This document shows positions 16,004-25,393 of a DNA stretch of 64,000 nt, one piece after another (the first letter of the stretch is position 1; the number at the start of each line of letters is the position of its first letter). Origin of the DNA: Mesonia phycicola (GTDB lineage: Bacteria; Bacteroidota; Bacteroidia; Flavobacteriales; Flavobacteriaceae); the NCBI RefSeq assembly GCF_900141885.1, contig NZ_FQYY01000010.1:1-64000 (forward strand), given 5' to 3'. A program made the translations under genes and the position numbers. A model generated the notes under the pieces. That model saw only the letters and a program-made list of their open reading frames with translations. It did no database searches and was not told the origin of the DNA.

Positions 16004-16273
16004 ATGAAGTTATTAATTGATATTTTAGGGTGGACAGGATCAGGGATTATTATTATAGCCTATGCCCTAACCCTATTTAAAAACAAAAAAAATATAGACT
16101 ATGCTAAGTATTTAAACTTATTAGGCGGAATTTTAATTGCTATAAATTGTTATTACTATAATGCAATTCCGCCATTTGTAACTAATTTAATTTGGAGCAT
16201 TATAGCTACTCTAACCATTTATAAATCAAGAAATAGAAATAATAAATGTAATAAAGAAAAATGTTTAACTTAA
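16004..16273 (+). CDS. CBU_0592-type small membrane protein
   Basis: 89 residues with three hydrophobic segments (LIDILGWTGSGIIIIAYALTLF, YLNLLGGILIAINCYYY, FVTNLIWSIIATLTIY). The GW.G..iii.AY.l pattern and the NLLGG..iaiN segment are those of the uncharacterised CBU_0592-like membrane family. It lies between the ArsR-type regulator (44-base gap) and the SDR gene (11-base gap), suggesting one operon. Confidence 0.72.
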   Translation: MKLLIDILGWTGSGIIIIAYALTLFKNKKNIDYAKYLNLLGGILIAINCYYYNAIPPFVTNLIWSIIATLTIYKSRNRNNKCNKEKCLT

Positions 16274-16284
16274 AGTTATAAATA

Positions 16285-16887
16285 ATGAAAATTTTAATTA
16301 TTGGGGGTAATGGAACAATAGGTAAAAAGGTAGTTTCTCATTTTAAAGAAAAAAATGAAATAATTATCGGTGGAAGAACTAATGGAGATGTCATTGTTGA
16401 TATTGCCAATAGTAAGTTTATAAAGTCTATGTTTGAAAAGATTGGTAAAATAGATGCTATCATTTGTATTGCAGGAGAAGCTAAATGGGAAAATTTTAAT
16501 AAACTTACCGAAGATGACTATTATATTGGTTTAAAAAGTAAACTAATGGGACAGGTAAACCTTGTACGCATTGGTCAGCATTTTTTAAAGCCAAATGGTT
16601 CAATTACATTATCTACAGGTATTTTAGCAGATGATCCTGTTGTAAAAACCACAAGTGCAGCAATGGTTAATGGGGCTATCCATAGTTTTGTTAAAGCAGT
16701 AACTCTAGAAATAGAAAATGGAATTAGAGTAAATGTAGTTTCTTCTGGGATGGTAGAAGATGCTTACAAAAAGTATAAAGATTACTTTCCTGGACATAAC
16801 CCTATCCCTATGAAAAAAGTAATTAACGGATATGTAAGAAGTGTTTTCGGAAAAGGAAACGGAGAAATAATTAGAATATACAACTAA
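16285..16887 (+). CDS. short-chain dehydrogenase/reductase family protein
   Basis: 200 residues. The Rossmann dinucleotide motif GGNGTIGKKV is at the N-terminus, DAIICIAGEA corresponds to the NNAG region, and STGILADDP to the catalytic Ser strand. In the active-site helix the usual YxxxK is replaced by SAAMVNGAIHSFVKA, so the catalytic Tyr is absent. That occurs in a short bacterial SDR subgroup and may mean altered chemistry or ligand binding only. It is the third gene after an ArsR-type regulator. Confidence 0.82.
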   Translation: MKILIIGGNGTIGKKVVSHFKEKNEIIIGGRTNGDVIVDIANSKFIKSMFEKIGKIDAIICIAGEAKWENFNKLTEDDYYIGLKSKLMGQVNLVRIGQHFLKPNGSITLSTGILADDPVVKTTSAAMVNGAIHSFVKAVTLEIENGIRVNVVSSGMVEDAYKKYKDYFPGHNPIPMKKVINGYVRSVFGKGNGEIIRIYN

Positions 16888-16944
16888 AATAAATTTAATT
16901 AAACTTTAGTTGGATAATGTTTAAATTCGCATTACAAAAAAAAT

Positions 16945-17655
16945 ATGATGAAAAATTTTAAAACAATTATTTTAATTCTGTTAAGTGTAATAAATCTTCA
17001 AGCACAAGATGACCATAAAAAAATAGACCCAATAATACAGCAATCTTTTGAAGCTATGGGTGGTATAGAGAATTGGAATAACACTCATTTTATACAATGG
17101 GATTTTGGAAAAAGAACTCTCTACTGGGATAAATGGACTGGTAATGTGAGAGTGGAAAATCCTAATGAAAATATGGTAGTGATTGTAAACATCAATACAG
17201 GAGAAGGAAAAGCTATTAAAGACGGAGAATTAATTACAGATACAAACACACTTAATCAAGTACTTGAACAAGGAAAAAAATGGTGGATTAATGATTCTTA
17301 CTGGTTAACTATGCCTTGGAAATTAAAAGATGATGGTGTAAAAATTAAATACCTACAAACAGAAAAATTACCAAACGGAAGTCTAGCTGACGTATTAGAA
17401 ATGACTTTTAATGGTGTAGGTGTCACTCCTGAAAATAAATATCATATTTATATAGATCAAAAAGATCATTTGGTAAAACAATGGGCATTTTTTGTTAATT
17501 ACACTGATGAAAAGCCAAGATTTATAAAAGCTTGGGATAATTATCAAAACGTAGGTAAAGTCTTATTATCATTTAACCGAAGTGAAAATGCAGGAGGACC
17601 AAAAAACGTAGTTGTTACAGACCAAATAACCTCAGACATTTTTACAAAACTGTAA
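16945..17655 (+). CDS. exported DUF6503-like protein
   Basis: 236 residues with a signal peptide (MKNFKTIILILLSVINLQAQ; the second ATG at 16948 serves equally well). Repeated Trp-rich strands (HFIQWDFGKRTLYWDKWTGNVRVE, WWINDSYWLTMPWKLKDDG, YLQTEKLPNGSLADVLEMTF, KYHIYIDQKDHLVKQWAFF) fit a LolA-like half-barrel seen in Bacteroidota proteins annotated DUF6503. Function unknown. A stem-loop resembling a terminator (TTCTT..CGTATT/AATACGGAAGAA) follows at about 17667-17702. Confidence 0.65.
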   Translation: MMKNFKTIILILLSVINLQAQDDHKKIDPIIQQSFEAMGGIENWNNTHFIQWDFGKRTLYWDKWTGNVRVENPNENMVVIVNINTGEGKAIKDGELITDTNTLNQVLEQGKKWWINDSYWLTMPWKLKDDGVKIKYLQTEKLPNGSLADVLEMTFNGVGVTPENKYHIYIDQKDHLVKQWAFFVNYTDEKPRFIKAWDNYQNVGKVLLSFNRSENAGGPKNVVVTDQITSDIFTKL

Positions 17656-17768
17656 TTAACTACAATTTTCTTCTTTCGTATTTTTTTAGAATACGGAAGA
17701 AATTAAATACAAACAATTGTAAAATAATTAAAGATTAAATAATTTATATACCTCACAATTAGAAGATA

Positions 17769-18416
17769 ATGAAAAATTTAAAAGAACAGACAGATGCTAA
17801 AATTGAAGCTGGAAGAAAAGCTAATCCAGACTTTATGAAAAAAGTTGATCAAATTATCGAGGAAGCAAAGTCTTTTCAGCAGGGAAAAAATGCCATTAAA
17901 ATTGGAGAAAAAGCGCCTGAATTTAAACTTCCAAATGCAAAAGGAGAACAAATAGTCTTATCTTCTCTCTTAGCACAAGGTCCAGTAGTAGTTACTTTTT
18001 ATCGTGGTAGTTGGTGTCCGTACTGTAACTTACAACTTAGAGCAATACAAGCTAAATTACCAGAAATTAAAGAATTAGGTGCTAATTTAATAGCTATAAG
18101 TCCAGAAGTACCAGATGGGTCATTGTCTGAGAATGAAATTAGTAAAATGGACTTTATTGTCTTATCAGATCAAGATGCAAAAATAGCATCAAAATATGGT
18201 GTTGCTTGGCAAGTACCTGAGTATTTAATGCAACATATGAAAGTTGATCGTAACCTTAATCTTGAAGAAATTAATAATGGAAACGAGAATATTTTACCAA
18301 TTCCTGCTACATTTATCTTAGGAAAAGACGGAATAGTTAAATGGAATTATGTTAATGTAGATTATAGAACTCGATCAGAACCAAATGAAATTATTGATGT
18401 TTTAAAAAATCTTTAG
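17769..18416 (+). CDS. AhpC/TSA-family peroxiredoxin-like protein
   Basis: 215 residues. A helical N-terminus of about 50 residues precedes the thioredoxin fold: IGEKAPEFKLPNAKGEQIVLSSLLAQGPVVVTFYRGSWCPYCNLQLRAIQ. The WCPYC motif puts two Cys in a CxxC, as in the peroxiredoxin-like subgroup rather than a typical 2-Cys AhpC. ATFILGKDGIVKWNYVNVDYRTRSEP closes the fold. It likely reduces peroxides or disulfides in the cytosol (no signal peptide). A strong terminator follows. Confidence 0.88.
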   Translation: MKNLKEQTDAKIEAGRKANPDFMKKVDQIIEEAKSFQQGKNAIKIGEKAPEFKLPNAKGEQIVLSSLLAQGPVVVTFYRGSWCPYCNLQLRAIQAKLPEIKELGANLIAISPEVPDGSLSENEISKMDFIVLSDQDAKIASKYGVAWQVPEYLMQHMKVDRNLNLEEINNGNENILPIPATFILGKDGIVKWNYVNVDYRTRSEPNEIIDVLKNL

Positions 18417-18433
18417 TAAGATTTTAATTAGTT

Positions 18434-18499
18434 AAAGCCTTAGTTACATTATTTCTTATTTACTCAATCTGGTATAAGAAATAATAACTAAGGTTTTTG
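18434..18499 (+). terminator. long stem-loop terminator
   Basis: AAAGCCTTAGTTACATTATT (18434-18453) pairs with AATAATAACTAAGGTTTTT (ending near 18498), with CTTA/TAAG extending the stem. The T-run lies on the right. It separates the peroxiredoxin-like gene from the next gene. Confidence 0.7.
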
Positions 18500-18529
18500 T
18501 TATAATAAAATATTTTATATTTTCAATTG

Positions 18530-19363
18530 ATGAAAGCTAAATTTATAATTCTATCTTTTCTATTTTATTATAACCTTAGTCAAGGTCAAAATGTATTTTG
18601 TTTAAAATCTTCAGAAAATAACTCTCCAATAAAATATGCATATATTTATGTAGATAATAAAATAACTACATATAGTGATTCATTAGGTATTTTTAAATTA
18701 AATGATAATCACTTAAACTCTAATATTAAAATTAAAGCACTTGGTTATAAAACACTGGATAGTCTTTCCTTAGAAAACCGTACTAAGTTTTTTATGGAAG
18801 TAGAGCCATTTACTCTTGATTCTGTATTTATAACACAAAAAAAACATTTAAAAAACTATAAATTAGGCTTAATAAAAAACGGAAATGTAGGTATTGTTTG
18901 TACAGCAGAACATAATAAAATATCTCAAGTTTCTAAACTGTTTTTAAATGAATTTGATAAGATAACTTATTTAGACAAACTGGAATTTAAGGCATTATGT
19001 TCAGATAAAAATAGAATAATATCAATTGTAGTTTATTCTGTAGGAAAAAATGGAAAACCAAATACCATTCTCCACAATAATAATCTTATTTGTTATTTAA
19101 AAAAGGGACATAAAAAATACGAAATAGATTTGAGTCACCTAAATATAATTTTTCCTAAAAACGGAGTTTTTATTGCCTTAAACTATATCTTTTTAGACCA
19201 AAATAAATCATATACAAATAAAAAGCATAATTGGTTTTATTATGAGCCTTCTTTAGATGCTATTAAGGTTAAAGATTATACAGATAGCTGGTATTATATA
19301 AATAATGTATGGGAAAAATCTAAAATCTATAGTCTAAGTATGCAATTAATACTAACTGATTAA
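18530..19363 (+). CDS. exported protein with carboxypeptidase-regulatory-like domain
   Basis: 277 residues from ATG 18530. The signal peptide (MKAKFIILSFLFYYNLSQGQ) is followed by a CarboxypepD_reg-like beta-sandwich (SPIKYAYIYVDNKITTYSDSLGIFKLN .. IKIKALGYKTLDSL). The remaining 170 residues (LKNYKLGLIKNGNVGIVCTAEH ... IFPKNGVFIALNYIFLD ... WFYYEPSLDAIKVKDYTDSWYY) resemble the C-terminus of the gene at 25394 in the same order of motifs, so the two are paralogues. Probably a periplasmic or outer-membrane protein; no TonB barrel is attached. Function unknown. Confidence 0.72.
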   Translation: MKAKFIILSFLFYYNLSQGQNVFCLKSSENNSPIKYAYIYVDNKITTYSDSLGIFKLNDNHLNSNIKIKALGYKTLDSLSLENRTKFFMEVEPFTLDSVFITQKKHLKNYKLGLIKNGNVGIVCTAEHNKISQVSKLFLNEFDKITYLDKLEFKALCSDKNRIISIVVYSVGKNGKPNTILHNNNLICYLKKGHKKYEIDLSHLNIIFPKNGVFIALNYIFLDQNKSYTNKKHNWFYYEPSLDAIKVKDYTDSWYYINNVWEKSKIYSLSMQLILTD

Positions 19364-19455
19364 AAAACTTTTTAAAAATTGAATTTATAGCTGTATATTA
19401 ATAATCTTATATACACGTTGGTAAAAAATTATATTAATAGGTAAACTAAAAAGTA

Positions 19456-19683
19456 ATGGAAAAATTTAGCAGAATTCTAACGGATAGTTCAATTATTGTA
19501 AATAGAATTGCTTATCTATTACAAGATAATAACATTGATTATAAAATAAAAGACAATGTAGAGTCTGCAAGATTAGCCGGTTTTGGTAGCCCTAATAATA
19601 ATGTAGAACTGTACGTTTTAAAAAATGATTTAGAAAAATCTAAAGTTTTAATAGATAATTTTTTAAAAGAAAATATCTCATAA
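19456..19683 (+). CDS. DUF2007-family protein
   Basis: 75 residues: FSRILTDSSIIVNRIAYLLQDNNIDYKIKDNV.. SPNNNVELYVLKNDLEKSKVLIDNFL. The pattern (two strands around a helix, with the 'v..a..l...L...gI.y.ikd' opening and the closing 'V...d...A..ll') is that of the DUF2007 'putative signal transducing protein' family, a PII-like small fold. Stand-alone gene. Function unknown. Confidence 0.72.
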   Translation: MEKFSRILTDSSIIVNRIAYLLQDNNIDYKIKDNVESARLAGFGSPNNNVELYVLKNDLEKSKVLIDNFLKENIS

Positions 19684-19988
19684 AAGTTTATTATCTACTA
19701 AAAAAAATCTGTAGTAAAACTTCTTTATTAATATCTTCATATATAAAACAGTCAACATTCTACTTCCTCTTTGTCTGTGTTTATAATCATTAATTTTAGA
19801 CGTTAAAAAATTAATTTGTTGAAGAACTTCTACAAAAAAAAATTCTTTATATAAAATTTCATTTAGGTTAACATATTAATTTTAAGAATAAAAAAAGTTT
19901 AATTAATCATAAAATGTATATATATATTAACTATTTTTAGGTTTTTAAAACCCTATTATTAACATAATATTAAATAAATTATTCTAAA
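19684..19988. other. 305-bp intergenic region
   Basis: AT-rich leader between the DUF2007 gene and the large T9SS gene. I see no ORF, hairpin of note or repeat; the sequence close to the start (19920-19988) contains several TA-rich boxes that could be a promoter, but none fits TAnnTTTG with a -33 partner well. Confidence 0.4.
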
Positions 19989-22900
19989 ATGAAGAAATAT
20001 TTACTCCTATTATTATTTTTTAATACTATCGCTTTTCAAGCCCAAAATATTGGCGATACCATTAAAGTGAAAGCCTTTAATTATGAAAGTCTCACTAGAG
20101 ATACTTTAGTTACCTTCCCTCCTGCTTCATCAAATACTTACGAAAAAATACTTCTTAAATATAGTATGCGTTGTAAAGATGGATTAGTTTCTAACGGATC
20201 TGATACTAATTTAGGTTGTGGTGAGTGGGATTATTCTAATAATACATATGTAGTAGATTCTACAAAAACAAACGATGTTAGTAAAACTGTATCTAGCCAC
20301 TTTATTACAAATTTTAGTGGTACAAGTTTTCCTTACAAAAATACTCCTGTTTACGATTATTATAGAAGCTCACAATCTAATGTACAAATAACATCTACCG
20401 TAAACGAGACGGTTGCTACTATTGGTACAAGTACAAACTCTTTAGATAAAGCTATAAACACAAGCAACTTAGCAGGTAAATCACATTATTTATTTACTGC
20501 TGCAGAATTAACAGCTGCAGGAATAACTGCTGGAGATATAGACGGCTTAAGCCTTAATATTTTACAAAATGCTGGTGAAGCTCAGTTTTTAAAAATAAAA
20601 CTTAAAGAAACCTCTAAAACAGATATTGACGGATCTATAGATACTACTGGATTTACAGAGGTTTTTTATGAAAACACAACTTTTACAGCAAACCAATCAA
20701 AAAGATTTCAATTTCACACTCCTTTTACTTGGAATGGTACCTCTAACTTATTAGTAGAATTTAGTTTTACTAATGTTAATGCTAGTACACTAACTCAAAC
20801 CACAGTAGAATCAACAACTACTAACTTTTATTCTGCTTTAAATGCGGTAAATGAAACTGACTTTTTATTTTCTAATAATAACTATATAGAAAGTAATACT
20901 TATAAAGGAATTTCTGGAAGTCAAAATAGAACCGTAGAAGCTTGGATTAAAACATCAAGTGCTTATGGTGAAATTTGTAGCTGGGGAAAAACAGCAAGCG
21001 AAGAAAAATGGACATTTAGATTAGATGCTGGTAGACTAAGGTTAGAAGTTAGTAACGGGTCTACTGTAGCTAGTAGTTATATAAATGATGGTGAATGGCA
21101 TCACGTTGCAGTAGTATTAGATGGAACTACCCTAAGTGATGTAAGTTTTTATTTAGATGGTGTTTTAGAAACCTATGCTACAACCAGTACTGTAAATGTA
21201 AACACAAATACTACAGATGAAAGTTCTTATAATGTAAGAGTTAGTAGAGGTACAAATAATAGATATTTAACTGGTTTAGTAGATGATGTAAGAATTTGGG
21301 ATACAGCATTAACCTCTACCACTTTAAACACTTGGAAAAATTTAAAATTAGATTCTTCACACCCTAATTACTCAAATTTAAAATTAAATTATGAATTTGA
21401 AGAAACAGGAACTAACGTTTTAGATAGCTCTCCTAACGCTAACGACGGTACTGTTTTTGGTAATGAGTTTAGAACATCTTTTAAAGATGGTGCTGGGTTA
21501 TTTAAAAATTTTGAAATAAACCGTGAAAGACCTAACATAAGTTTTTACCAAGGTACATATGTTAATAGCATAAGCACTACCACGGTAGATAGACCAGTAG
21601 ATAAAGATTTACAATATTTAATGGTTCAAAGATCAATCGTTTCTCAACAAGCCTTAAGTCTTACAGATATAATAAATGAAACTGCTCCTCAAGAAATTTG
21701 GACGTTAGATGAGAATATTTATGATGAAAGTACTGGAAATTTAATTTCTACAAATACTTTAACTCAAGATGGAGTTATTAATATCACAGATCTAAACTAT
21801 ATAGAAAGATCACCATATTATAACCAACTTGTATCTTTTGTTACCCCTTACGGTATCAATTTAGATTTAGGGATGGAAGGTAAATCTTGGATTATGGATG
21901 TAACAGATTACCAAACTATCTTAAATGGTGACCGAAGAATTTTAATGACGTTAGGTGGCCAATGGCAAGAAGATATGGATTTAGAATTCTGGTTTATTGT
22001 TGGTACGCCTCCACACGATTTAGTACAGTATGATCAATTATGGCAAGGGACAAATAATCTTGGTATAGCATCTATTACACAAATTTTAAATGATACTAAA
22101 TTAGAGCCCAAAACAGTAGCATTAGATGCAACTGCAACTAATTTTAAAATAAAATCTTCTATTACTGGTCACGGTAGCGAAGGTGAATTTAGTCAAAATG
22201 GAGGTACAATATATCACAAGTTATTAATTGATAATGCAGAATTATATAACTGGACAATTACCCAAGATTGTGGAGATAACCCTATATATCCACAAGGAGG
22301 TACTTGGGTTTATAATAGACAAGGTTGGTGCCCTGGTGAAGAAACATTGTTACAAGAGCATGATTTAACACCTAATGTTACCCCTGGTACTAATGTAACA
22401 ATAGATTATACCACTTCTACTCCACTTATAACAGACGGAGCTTATAACTATCACGTAGCACATCAACTTGTAGGATATGGACCAGCAAATCATACATTAG
22501 ATGCTGCTGTAGTAGATATTATCGCACCTAATAATATGGCTTTATATACTAGAGTTGGTACAATATGTGGTAACCCAATTATTAAAATTAAAAACACAGG
22601 TTCTACTAACTTAACATCTTTAACCATTAACTATTGGATGAATGGAGGTACAACTCCACAAACTTATACTTGGACAGGAAATTTAGAGTTTTTAGAAACT
22701 GAAGATGTTGAATTACCATCTACTACAAGTTTATGGCAAGATATATTAAGTGCAGATAACAAGTTTCACGTAGAAATAATGAATCCAAATAACGGAACAG
22801 ATGAATACGTATATAACAACAAGTACACTTCTAACTTTGATGTACCAGAAGCTTTACCAGATACGTTTATTCTAGAAATTAAAACCAATAATTACCCATC

Positions 22901-23441
22901 ACAAAATAGCTACCAAGTTGTAGATGTAGATGGAAATGTAATGTATTCTAACAGTTTAACTTCTGCTAATACAGTTTACCAAGAAACCATTCAAAATTCA
23001 GGGTGTTTAAAATTAGAGATTACAGATTCTGGAAGTGACGGATTGTACTGGTGGGCTAACTCTGCTCAAGGTACAGGTTATGCTGTTATAAAATCTACAA
23101 ATGGTACTGTATTAAAAACTATTAATCCAGATTTTGGTAATGAAGTGACTTATAGTTTTACAAGTAGCGGATTTTTATCTTATGAGCAGTTTAATTTATT
23201 AACTTCTTTAAGTGTTTACCCTAACCCTAGTTCAGATAGAGTTTCTATTACATCTAGTGAGTCTATGGCTAATGCTAAAATAGCTTTAATAAATACTTTA
23301 GGACAACGCTTTGAGGTTAATTCTAATCTAAAAGACGCAAATACCATCAATTTTGATGTAGATCGTTTCTCTACAGGTATGTATATTATCGAAATCTCTA
23401 TAGATAATATTAAAACTACAAGAAAATTAATTGTAAAATAA
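19989..23441 (+). CDS. secreted PNGase-F-like protein with LamG insertion and T9SS sorting domain
   Basis: 1150 residues with a signal peptide (MKKYLLLLLFFNTIAFQAQ). Residues about 20-130 (TRDTLVTFPPASSNTYEKILLKYSMRCKDG .. LGCGEWDYSNNTYV) and about 600-710 (GKSWIMDVTDYQTILNGDRRILMTLGGQWQEDMDLEFWFIVGTPP) match the two parts of a peptide-N-glycosidase-F-type N-terminal domain. Between them is a concanavalin/LamG module (NRTVEAWIKTSSAYGEICSWGK..DGEWHHVAVVLDG..YLDGVLETY..GLVDDVRIWDTAL). The C-terminus SVYPNPSSDRVSITSS..GMYIIEISIDNIKTTRKLIVK is a type IX sorting domain. A surface glycoprotein-processing or adhesion role is plausible; the glycan-cleaving residues were not verified. Confidence 0.82.
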   Translation: MKKYLLLLLFFNTIAFQAQNIGDTIKVKAFNYESLTRDTLVTFPPASSNTYEKILLKYSMRCKDGLVSNGSDTNLGCGEWDYSNNTYVVDSTKTNDVSKTVSSHFITNFSGTSFPYKNTPVYDYYRSSQSNVQITSTVNETVATIGTSTNSLDKAINTSNLAGKSHYLFTAAELTAAGITAGDIDGLSLNILQNAGEAQFLKIKLKETSKTDIDGSIDTTGFTEVFYENTTFTANQSKRFQFHTPFTWNGTSNLLVEFSFTNVNASTLTQTTVESTTTNFYSALNAVNETDFLFSNNNYIESNTYKGISGSQNRTVEAWIKTSSAYGEICSWGKTASEEKWTFRLDAGRLRLEVSNGSTVASSYINDGEWHHVAVVLDGTTLSDVSFYLDGVLETYATTSTVNVNTNTTDESSYNVRVSRGTNNRYLTGLVDDVRIWDTALTSTTLNTWKNLKLDSSHPNYSNLKLNYEFEETGTNVLDSSPNANDGTVFGNEFRTSFKDGAGLFKNFEINRERPNISFYQGTYVNSISTTTVDRPVDKDLQYLMVQRSIVSQQALSLTDIINETAPQEIWTLDENIYDESTGNLISTNTLTQDGVINITDLNYIERSPYYNQLVSFVTPYGINLDLGMEGKSWIMDVTDYQTILNGDRRILMTLGGQWQEDMDLEFWFIVGTPPHDLVQYDQLWQGTNNLGIASITQILNDTKLEPKTVALDATATNFKIKSSITGHGSEGEFSQNGGTIYHKLLIDNAELYNWTITQDCGDNPIYPQGGTWVYNRQGWCPGEETLLQEHDLTPNVTPGTNVTIDYTTSTPLITDGAYNYHVAHQLVGYGPANHTLDAAVVDIIAPNNMALYTRVGTICGNPIIKIKNTGSTNLTSLTINYWMNGGTTPQTYTWTGNLEFLETEDVELPSTTSLWQDILSADNKFHVEIMNPNNGTDEYVYNNKYTSNFDVPEALPDTFILEIKTNNYPSQNSYQVVDVDGNVMYSNSLTSANTVYQETIQNSGCLKLEITDSGSDGLYWWANSAQGTGYAVIKSTNGTVLKTINPDFGNEVTYSFTSSGFLSYEQFNLLTSLSVYPNPSSDRVSITSSESMANAKIALINTLGQRFEVNSNLKDANTINFDVDRFSTGMYIIEISIDNIKTTRKLIVK

Positions 23442-23467
23442 TTATAGTAATTTTCTTAATGTAAGTC

Positions 23468-23507
23468 AAACCCCTCTATTTTTAAAAAATTAGAGGGGTT
23501 TGTTTTT
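23468..23507 (+). terminator. rho-independent terminator
   Basis: AAACCCCTCTA (23468-23478) pairs with TAGAGGGGTTT (23491-23501), followed by GTTTTT. It is a strong terminator for the large T9SS gene. Confidence 0.85.
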
Positions 23508-23610
23508 ATAAATATATTTACAACATATTTATCTTATAAAAATCATATTCAATTATACATTCACATATCTGAATAAAAAATATATAATTAAAAGTTAAAA
23601 AATATTTTAT

Positions 23611-23690
23611 AACTAACCAATTGGTTAGTTTTGTATCAGAATATGAAAGAAAAATATTTTTTTAACTAATAACTAACCGAACGGTTAGAA
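23611..23690. promoter_or_regulatory. two TetR-type operators
   Basis: AACTAACCAATTGGTTAGTT (23611-23630) is a perfect 20-bp palindrome. CTAACCGAACGGTTAG (23673-23688) is a second copy with the same half-site CTAACC. Half-site and spacing are typical of TetR-family regulators. No TetR gene is near, so the regulator acts from elsewhere. They flank the probable promoter of the gene at 23725. Confidence 0.75.
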
Positions 23691-23724
23691 ATTTTAATAA
23701 TTATAAATTAAACAATTATAAGCT

Positions 23725-24282
23725 ATGACAACTCTAAAAGTACAAACTATTGAAAGCGCACCAGAAGCTAGTAAACCTTTATTAGAACAATCATTAAAAT
23801 CATTCGGGATGATTCCAGGTTTACACGGAGTATTAGCAAGTTCTCCACAAATATTAGAAGCATACCAAACGCTTCATAAATTATTTACTGAGTCTTCTTT
23901 TAATGCAGAAGAGCTTACAGTAGTTTGGCAAACTATTAATGTAGAGCATGAATGCCACTATTGTGTACCAGCACATACTGGAATTGCAAATATGATGAAA
24001 GTAGATTCAGAATTAAGCGAAGCATTAAGAAATAGAACTGCAATGCCTAATGAAAAACTACAAGTATTACATGATTTTACCCTTAAAGTAGTGCGTAATC
24101 GTGGGCACGTAACGCAAGAAGATTTAGATACTTTTTATGCTGCAGGATATGGAGAGCAACAAGTTTTAGAAGTAATTTTAGCTTTATCTCAAAAAGTAAT
24201 TAGTAATTACACTAATCATATTGCAAATACACCTGTAGATGAGGCTTTTCAGCAATTTGCTTGGAAACCAGAAACTATTTAA
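23725..24282 (+). CDS. carboxymuconolactone-decarboxylase/AhpD-family protein
   Basis: 185 residues of the CMD/AhpD helical fold. The motif VEHECHYCVPAHTGIA holds the redox CxxC with the downstream His, as in alkylhydroperoxidase-AhpD-type and YciW-type proteins, and FGMIPGLHGVLASSPQILEAYQ is the typical opening. It most likely acts as a thiol peroxidase. It is monocistronic, with two TetR-type operators upstream and a terminator downstream, so it probably belongs to a small TetR-controlled stress response. Confidence 0.88.
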   Translation: MTTLKVQTIESAPEASKPLLEQSLKSFGMIPGLHGVLASSPQILEAYQTLHKLFTESSFNAEELTVVWQTINVEHECHYCVPAHTGIANMMKVDSELSEALRNRTAMPNEKLQVLHDFTLKVVRNRGHVTQEDLDTFYAAGYGEQQVLEVILALSQKVISNYTNHIANTPVDEAFQQFAWKPETI

Positions 24283-24301
24283 TAAATAGTTTTTTATACT
24301 T

Positions 24302-24336
24302 AAAAAGGTTCAGACTTAATTGTTTGAGCCTTTTTT
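24302..24336 (+). terminator. rho-independent terminator
   Basis: AAAAAGGTTCAGAC and GTTTGAGCCTTTTTT pair around a TTAATT loop, with a T-run on the right; it lies 19 bases after the AhpD-like gene's stop. Confidence 0.75.
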
Positions 24337-24456
24337 GTTTTAACCTACTTTATAAATTCAATAATAAAAAAAACTTACTATACTTCTTTTTATATATTTA
24401 CGTTAGATATTTTTTACTAACATTCACTAACTATATTTACTAGTTACATTATTATA

Positions 24457-25335
24457 ATGAAGTTTCTATTACTAATATTCCCTATTTTAATAATAGCTCT
24501 ATTGTATTTCTTTTTTAAAAGAAAAAAACATACTAATTGGCTTATACCTACAAAAAAATTTAATTCAGATTGGAGAAAATTAATTTCTGAACACGTTATA
24601 TATTATAATTCTTTATCTGCAGAAGAAAAACTAAGATTTGAATATAAAATACAAGAATTTCTACTTAATTATAAAATACTTGGAGTAAATACTAAAATAG
24701 AAATTCTAGATAAATTACTTGTTGCTTCTAGCGCTATCATACCAATCTTTGGGTTTGATACTTGGAAGTACACTAATCTTCAGCAAATACTTATTTATCC
24801 TACCATGTTTAATGAAAATTTTGAAACAGATGGTGAGGGTAGAAGAATTTTAGGGATGGTTGGTAATGGTTATATGGAAGGTACAATGATACTATCTCAA
24901 GAAGCTTTACATCACGGATTTAAAAATGAATCTGATAAAAAAAATACAGCTATACACGAGTTTGTTCATTTAATAGATAAAACAGATGGACCAATTGATG
25001 GTTTGCCTTCTGCTCTTATGCAAAAACAATATGCTATTCCGTGGATAGATATGATTAATCAAAAAATGGAAGAAATTTATCAAAAAGAATCTGATATTAA
25101 TCCATACGGAGGCACAAATAAAGCAGAGTTTTTCTCTGTAGCAAGTGAATATTTTTTTGAAAGACCTAAATTATTAAAAAGAAAACACCCAGATTTATAC
25201 AACTGTTTAGAAAAAGTATTTAACCAAGATATGTCTGCTAGAAATTTAAAACCTAGTATTATAAACATACAAAGAAATAGCCCTTGTCCTTGTAACAGTG
25301 GTTTAAAATATAAAAAATGCTGCGGAATTGTTTAA
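24457..25335 (+). CDS. MtfA-type zinc peptidase with C-terminal SEC-C motif
   Basis: 292 residues with an N-terminal membrane anchor (FLLLIFPILIIALLYFFF). The M90/MtfA-like domain shows the helix AIHEFVHLIDKTDGPIDG, whose HEFVH fits the HExxH zinc motif, and AEFFSVASEYFFERP provides the downstream Glu region. The last 20 residues, RNSPCPCNSGLKYKKCCG, are a SEC-C zinc motif (CxC..CC/H type). The SEC-C addition is common to this subgroup in Bacteroidota. Inner-membrane-bound cytosolic peptidase; substrate unknown. Confidence 0.88.
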   Translation: MKFLLLIFPILIIALLYFFFKRKKHTNWLIPTKKFNSDWRKLISEHVIYYNSLSAEEKLRFEYKIQEFLLNYKILGVNTKIEILDKLLVASSAIIPIFGFDTWKYTNLQQILIYPTMFNENFETDGEGRRILGMVGNGYMEGTMILSQEALHHGFKNESDKKNTAIHEFVHLIDKTDGPIDGLPSALMQKQYAIPWIDMINQKMEEIYQKESDINPYGGTNKAEFFSVASEYFFERPKLLKRKHPDLYNCLEKVFNQDMSARNLKPSIINIQRNSPCPCNSGLKYKKCCGIV

Positions 25336-25393
25336 AGATGTATGCTTGCTAATTTTTGTGAAAAATAATTATACTCATTTAATAAAACTACTT

